Of a stretch of DNA of 64,000 nt, positions 60,031 to 64,000 are shown piece after piece. How positions within the stretch are numbered: the stretch's first letter is position 1; each line of letters starts with the position of its first letter. The DNA comes from Limonium bicolor. Taxonomy: Eukaryota > Streptophyta > Magnoliopsida > Caryophyllales > Plumbaginaceae. Position numbers and translations under genes: made by a program. The notes under the pieces were generated by a model. It saw nothing but the letters and a program-made list of their open reading frames with translations, searched no databases and was not told the DNA's origin. The stretch spans positions 144,277,296-144,341,295 of the forward strand of contig CM041776.1 of NCBI GenBank assembly GCA_023374045.1, given 5' to 3'.

Positions 60031-60913
60031 GTATGGTGTGATCGGTCCTATATTACGGCCGACACATCTAAGTGAATGAATGTAAATGTGTGGTGTGCTC
60101 GGGCCTATTTCCTTCGGCACATCCTATTAGTAAAGTGTACGTCCTCTAAGAAGAACGGTATTAGGTTGTATACATGTTATTAGTGAAGTATGTGTTATGT
60201 TGTACGTTGACTCCAAATCAACCCCGTACAATATAAGGGGGTGGTAATTAAGTATAAACCCATTAAATGGGTATGCGTCGTTAGCAAGGAATGCTCTATT
60301 AGGGTAGAACCCTAAGGGCCAAAGAACACAATAATGTGATCTAACCAATGTGATGTGCTAATCTTATGTTTGTATCCTATTCATTGGATGTGTGATTTAT
60401 AAGCATGATAGGGTGATAGTTCATGCATGTTTTAAATATAATAACCGCATGCTCAACGACAAATAGTGTGCGTGGCCCGGTAGCAGCGGGCTGCTCGATT
60501 ACCATACCAGCAAAGGTGCTAACCCCCTTTGGGGGGCCCCCATACTTTCCAGGTACAATGGAGCTCTGACAACCGTTCGAGAGTAGGACGGGGTAGCTGT
60601 TTATACTTGGAGAGTTATTTAGTTGTTTATGTAGTTGTAAGGGATGTAAAACCGAAGTTTGATAAATCGGTTAGCTGAAAGTATAGACTCGGTTACAGTT
60701 GTAATGTAAATGTATGTATTTCAGTTTAGAAACGGTGGTATGTAAAGGTGTAGTGCCGGTAATCGTGTTCCATCAGACCGGTACACTATGTATGTATTAT
60801 CCTTGTTACAACGTGGGTGGCTAACGGGTAACACCATGGATTAAGTTAGGTGTTGAGTTGTAATTCCGCTGCTAAATGTGTTAAGTATGGTGTGTTTGTA
60901 GTTGGGGGTTACA

Positions 60914-61721
60914 CTAACCTTGTGATCTTCCTCTTCTACATCTAGGCTGAGTTTGAGTGAACCATTTGGGTATTGTTGGCCGAGAGCAAAGAGCTCAAGG
61001 GGATGATTCAAAAAATCTACCTAAGGAAAATGATAAGTGTAACCTTAAGGACTATGGAGTCCTAATTTATCAATTGAGTTTGATCTATCAAAATTTTATT
61101 AAAACTACACCCTCATGAGTTAATAGGTCCGAAAAGATCAGAGAAAAACACTTTGGTGCAATAAAAAGGTTTAAGTTTTACCTTAATGCTCATTTTAGTG
61201 TTTTAAGTGTTTTTAATTTGGGGGAATGATTATGGCCGAGAACAAGCAATGAAAAATGGTCAATTTTGACCTATGAATGAACCTAAAACTATATGAAAAC
61301 ATTTGGTTAAGTTAGTTGATGATTTAATGACTTAAAAGTCAAGATTTCAAAGTTTATGAGGCTAAAATGTAATAAGCTGCAAGTTTGGGGCTTGGGAATA
61401 ATTTGGCTGTGAGTTAAATTGTATACAAAATTATTTTAATCACATTTAAGGTTTATGGTATGGTTGTTATGTTAGCCAGTTGTTTAGGCTTGTTTTAAGA
61501 GCTTTAAGGCACATTTTATGCTTTAAGAGTTAAGTTATAACCTAATTATGTTTTGGGCAAAGTTCTGGTGCTATAAGTGTACCATGAGTGATTTGGGTAC
61601 ACTTAGAAAGGTTGTACGAGATTATGAAGTGTTTGGATTGATTTAAAGGCAAAAAGGTAATTTAAATGACCTTAGGTGTCATTTAATGTTTTGGTGGTGT
61701 ATAACATATGGTTGGGTTAAA
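60914..61721 (+). repeat. Family-X LTR segment, second copy of 50278-51082
   Basis: Starts CTAACCTTGTG right after the family-Y 3' LTR. From about 61170 on it differs from the left copy at only about two substitutions. It continues beyond the homology into 61722-62552. Confidence 0.8.
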
Positions 61722-62552
61722 AATGTTAAGGAAATAAAGTTGGAGTTATAATGTAATGACATAGCCGAGAGTATGCGGTTGTTTTGGTGAATATATAAAT
61801 TATAAGTTTAAGGAGTTAAATGGAAATCCTAGAAAGTTTAAGGGGCCAATGCGTAAATATTGGAAAGTTTGGGTCAAGGCCAAATTTATGGTCAAACTTG
61901 GGTGAATTCTGGGGCTTTGACCAAGTTAGGAAAAGGAAAAGATTAAAATTGGAATTTAGGAAGAACTAAGGAGTTAGTTGTAAAGTTTGAAAAGTTTGGG
62001 GGTCGAAGTGCAATTTCTGGAAAATTGTGGTTTAGGTTGAATAATTAAGTCAAACCTAAGTGGATGTTGATGTTTTGACCAATTAAGAAAAATTAAGAAT
62101 AGAAATGTACAATTAAGGAAACACTAGTAGTTGTTTGTGAACTTAAGAAATGTAAGGAGTCAAAATGTAATTTTGGAAAAGATTAGGGTTTAAATCAAAA
62201 CATACCGTATGGGGTCTGTTCGTAGATTATTGGAAAATTTGGGTTGAAGTTTAGAACTTAAATTGGAAGATTTTAAGAGATGTAAGTTAGGAATTAGATT
62301 ATAAGAATTAAAATATGTGGGCCACTTTGTAATTTGTGAAAAATGTGGTGGAAATTGAGGAATATCATTTGGGGTCTATTCGGAAATTAAATTAAGTCAC
62401 CATAGCACCTTGAGTCAAGTAAAATAAAGAGTTAGAATTATAAGATATGTTTTATAATGAAATTGTAAGTTTAGATAACATTTGTGGGCAAAAGTGTAAT
62501 AAAGGTTAAATATAGTGTTATGCCAAGAATTAAGGAGTTTTGAGGATGATAT
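61722..62552. other. Continuation of family-X sequence
   Basis: Purine-rich repetitive text (AAGTTTGGG, AATTAAG, GGGTCTATTCG-like words) without ORFs; interrupted by the family-Z LTR at 62553. Confidence 0.45.
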
Positions 62553-63055
62553 TGTTATACCAAAATTTTGACCCCCTGGTTAGGTCTACGAGGTTGTGAG
62601 AGCCATCTCCATCAAACAGTAAGAGACTCCGGCCCGATCGGCGTGTTCCAGGGCCTGAGGAGCAGTTTCGTCATTGTCAGGGGCGTTTTCGTAATTTTTA
62701 AGGCTTCTGAGTTCTCCTATAGGCTTTCTCTCTCCTCCAAAGGGTGCCCAAATCAGCTCGAAATGCTTTGATATTTTAACCCATGATAGAGGATGACATT
62801 TTAAGCATAATGGCGTTGGAATTTTGATTTTTCGAATTTCCAATAATTTTCTAGCAATTTCTGACTGAATCTGACGAGAAATTCAATTTAAAAATGCTCC
62901 AGCATTTAAAAAATTCGTTTCCACCTCAGAAAATTCATAATATCCATTCTTGACATGTGGTTAAAATTTCATAGCAAAATTCCTTTGGGAAGTTACTTAG
63001 TTAAAATATCGAAAAATCTTACTTTTACTAGATTCTCTTTATCTTTAAGAAAGTC

Positions 63056-63062
63056 TATATAA
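63056..63062 (+). promoter_or_regulatory. TATA box of the right family-Z LTR
   Basis: TATATAA within GTCTATATAAGGGG, identical to the left copy. Confidence 0.6.
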
Positions 63063-63637
63063 GGGGATAGGTTTTTGGATAAAATCAGAACCTCATATGC
63101 TCAAGAACCCTAGAGAGTCAGAAAAACGGCCTTCTCTCTCTCTCACGTTTTCCAACACCCGGCCACCCAAATCATACTGAAAATCCCCCGAAATCATCAT
63201 CTAAACACGTTTTCCAATCCCAAAGCACCAATAATCATCAAAACCTCACAAAAACACCACCAAACGTGAAGAACAGCAAGAACAACCAACAACCAGAAGC
63301 TTGGTTCGAAGTCCTTTCGGGTTGCCATCAACGGAGCACTCGACGAATCCCGGTGTGAAGAAACGTTGTGAATCCGAAGGTAAAACAGGTAGAACTCAGT
63401 TTCCCTAATTCTCCACGGTATTATCTGTCTTGCCTCGAAATTTGAACTCAAACTAACCTTCGTAGGCTTCTGTATTGCTGTTTATTTAAGTCTCTGTCAG
63501 ATAACTTGTTTGCTAAGTTTCGTGCTTAATTCGAATTCAAATTGAAAACTTTCAATCACTAACGTCTTGTAATCTTTCAGGCTTCACACCCATAAAATTT
63601 GAGCTCAAAACACCCTCGGGAACCTTCTGAAAACCCC

Positions 63638-63893
63638 TGTCCGTGGGTGGTCCGTGACCTCGGACCTATGGTCCGGGACCTCGGACGCGTTGTCCGAGAC
63701 CACGGACACCCACGGACGGCGGCGGGATTTTAAATTTTAAAAACTTAGGTTTTTCTAATAATGTCCGGGCCCACGGACAGCCTGTCCGTGGCCCCGGACT
63801 TTGAAATTTTTTGTTTTCCTTTAACTTCGACTTTTCTGCGTAATTAGGTTAACTGGGGTCCGTGGTTCGGACATTAGGTCCGTGGCCACGGAC
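63638..63893. repeat. GTCCG dyad cluster, right family-Z LTR
   Basis: About ten GTCCG/CGGAC half-sites; a perfect 16-bp palindrome at 63878-63893 (GTCCGTGG plus its complement). Confidence 0.75.
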
Positions 63894-64000
63894 AAATCAA
63901 AATTCGACCTATTTCTGCCCCGAAACCCTAGTTTAGGTAATTTCACTTTTCACTTTTTTTCTGTCAAAAAATGCTAAAAACACAAAAAAACAGAAGCTCG

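Larger units (their letters stand above)
56576..60913 (+). repeat. 3' LTR of the family-Y element (4.3 kb)
   Basis: Starts TGAAATACCCC next to the purine tract and ends GGGGTTACA at 60913, followed by CTAAC. A possible core promoter lies around 57110-57140 (TTAATATATTAATTAG, then CT-rich). Internal features are the GTCCGGGAC dyads (58735-58925) and a tandem duplication (59840-60030). No domain-bearing ORF. Confidence 0.7.
62553..64000 (+). repeat. LTR of family Z, right copy, cut by the window edge
   Basis: Begins TGTTATACC at 62553 after GATAT, and is the reverse complement of 1-1498. The minus-strand frame 62586-62843 is antisense LTR sequence and not a gene. It reads rightwards out of the window. 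Confidence 0.8.

Overview
The window is plant nuclear DNA, most likely from a eudicot. It holds one intact protein-coding gene, an eleven-exon receptor kinase of the NSP-INTERACTING KINASE 3 type (minus strand, 20222 to 16832). Nearly everything else is nested LTR retrotransposon sequence, plus a LINE fragment and one hAT-like non-autonomous DNA transposon. There is no sign of bacterial, organellar or CRISPR sequence.

Layout. 1-1498: an LTR reading off the left edge. 1499-2860: a loose piece of a gypsy-type element whose second copy is at 54582-55910. 2861-7341: a decayed minus-strand gypsy element with a recognisable tRNA primer site at 6567-6578. 7342 to about 16110: a Tat-lineage Ty3/gypsy element (minus strand) with gag, protease, reverse transcriptase, two RNase H domains and integrase. 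It also has a 42-bp tandem array and an antisense, intron-containing coiled-coil ORF between pol and its missing 3' LTR. 16832-20222: the NIK3-like gene. 21245-22260 and 40215-40735: two inverted copies of a dispersed repeat; the first carries a hAT-like insertion and the second is empty. 22261-29760: LTR and decayed body of another gypsy element. 30420-38802: a minus-strand copia relic interrupted by a 5.2-kb element with a tRNA-Asp primer site (31531-36694). 41215-42233: endonuclease part of a LINE. 42316-47631: a young Ty1/copia element with perfect 5-bp target duplication. 48880-62552: one gypsy element (primer site 51411, polypurine tract 56563, 3' LTR 56576-60913) inserted in an LTR of a related family, with a rearranged or mis-assembled 5' side. 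62553-64000: a second copy of the left-edge LTR, reading off the right edge.

The most interesting signal is structural rather than coding. Perfect short hairpins sit directly upstream of the polypurine tracts of several unrelated LTR elements, with different stem sequences in each. The primer-binding site of one gypsy group lies inside a perfect 10-bp hairpin whose loop-closing pair shows covariation. Several LTR families also carry small clusters of GC-rich dyads: three identical-stem dyads upstream of the TATA box in two unrelated families, and GTCCG dyads in two others.

Many frame breaks in the transposon genes are single-base indels, several at homopolymers, and the two LTRs of one element differ mainly by such indels. 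Some of the apparent decay is therefore probably residual long-read error.
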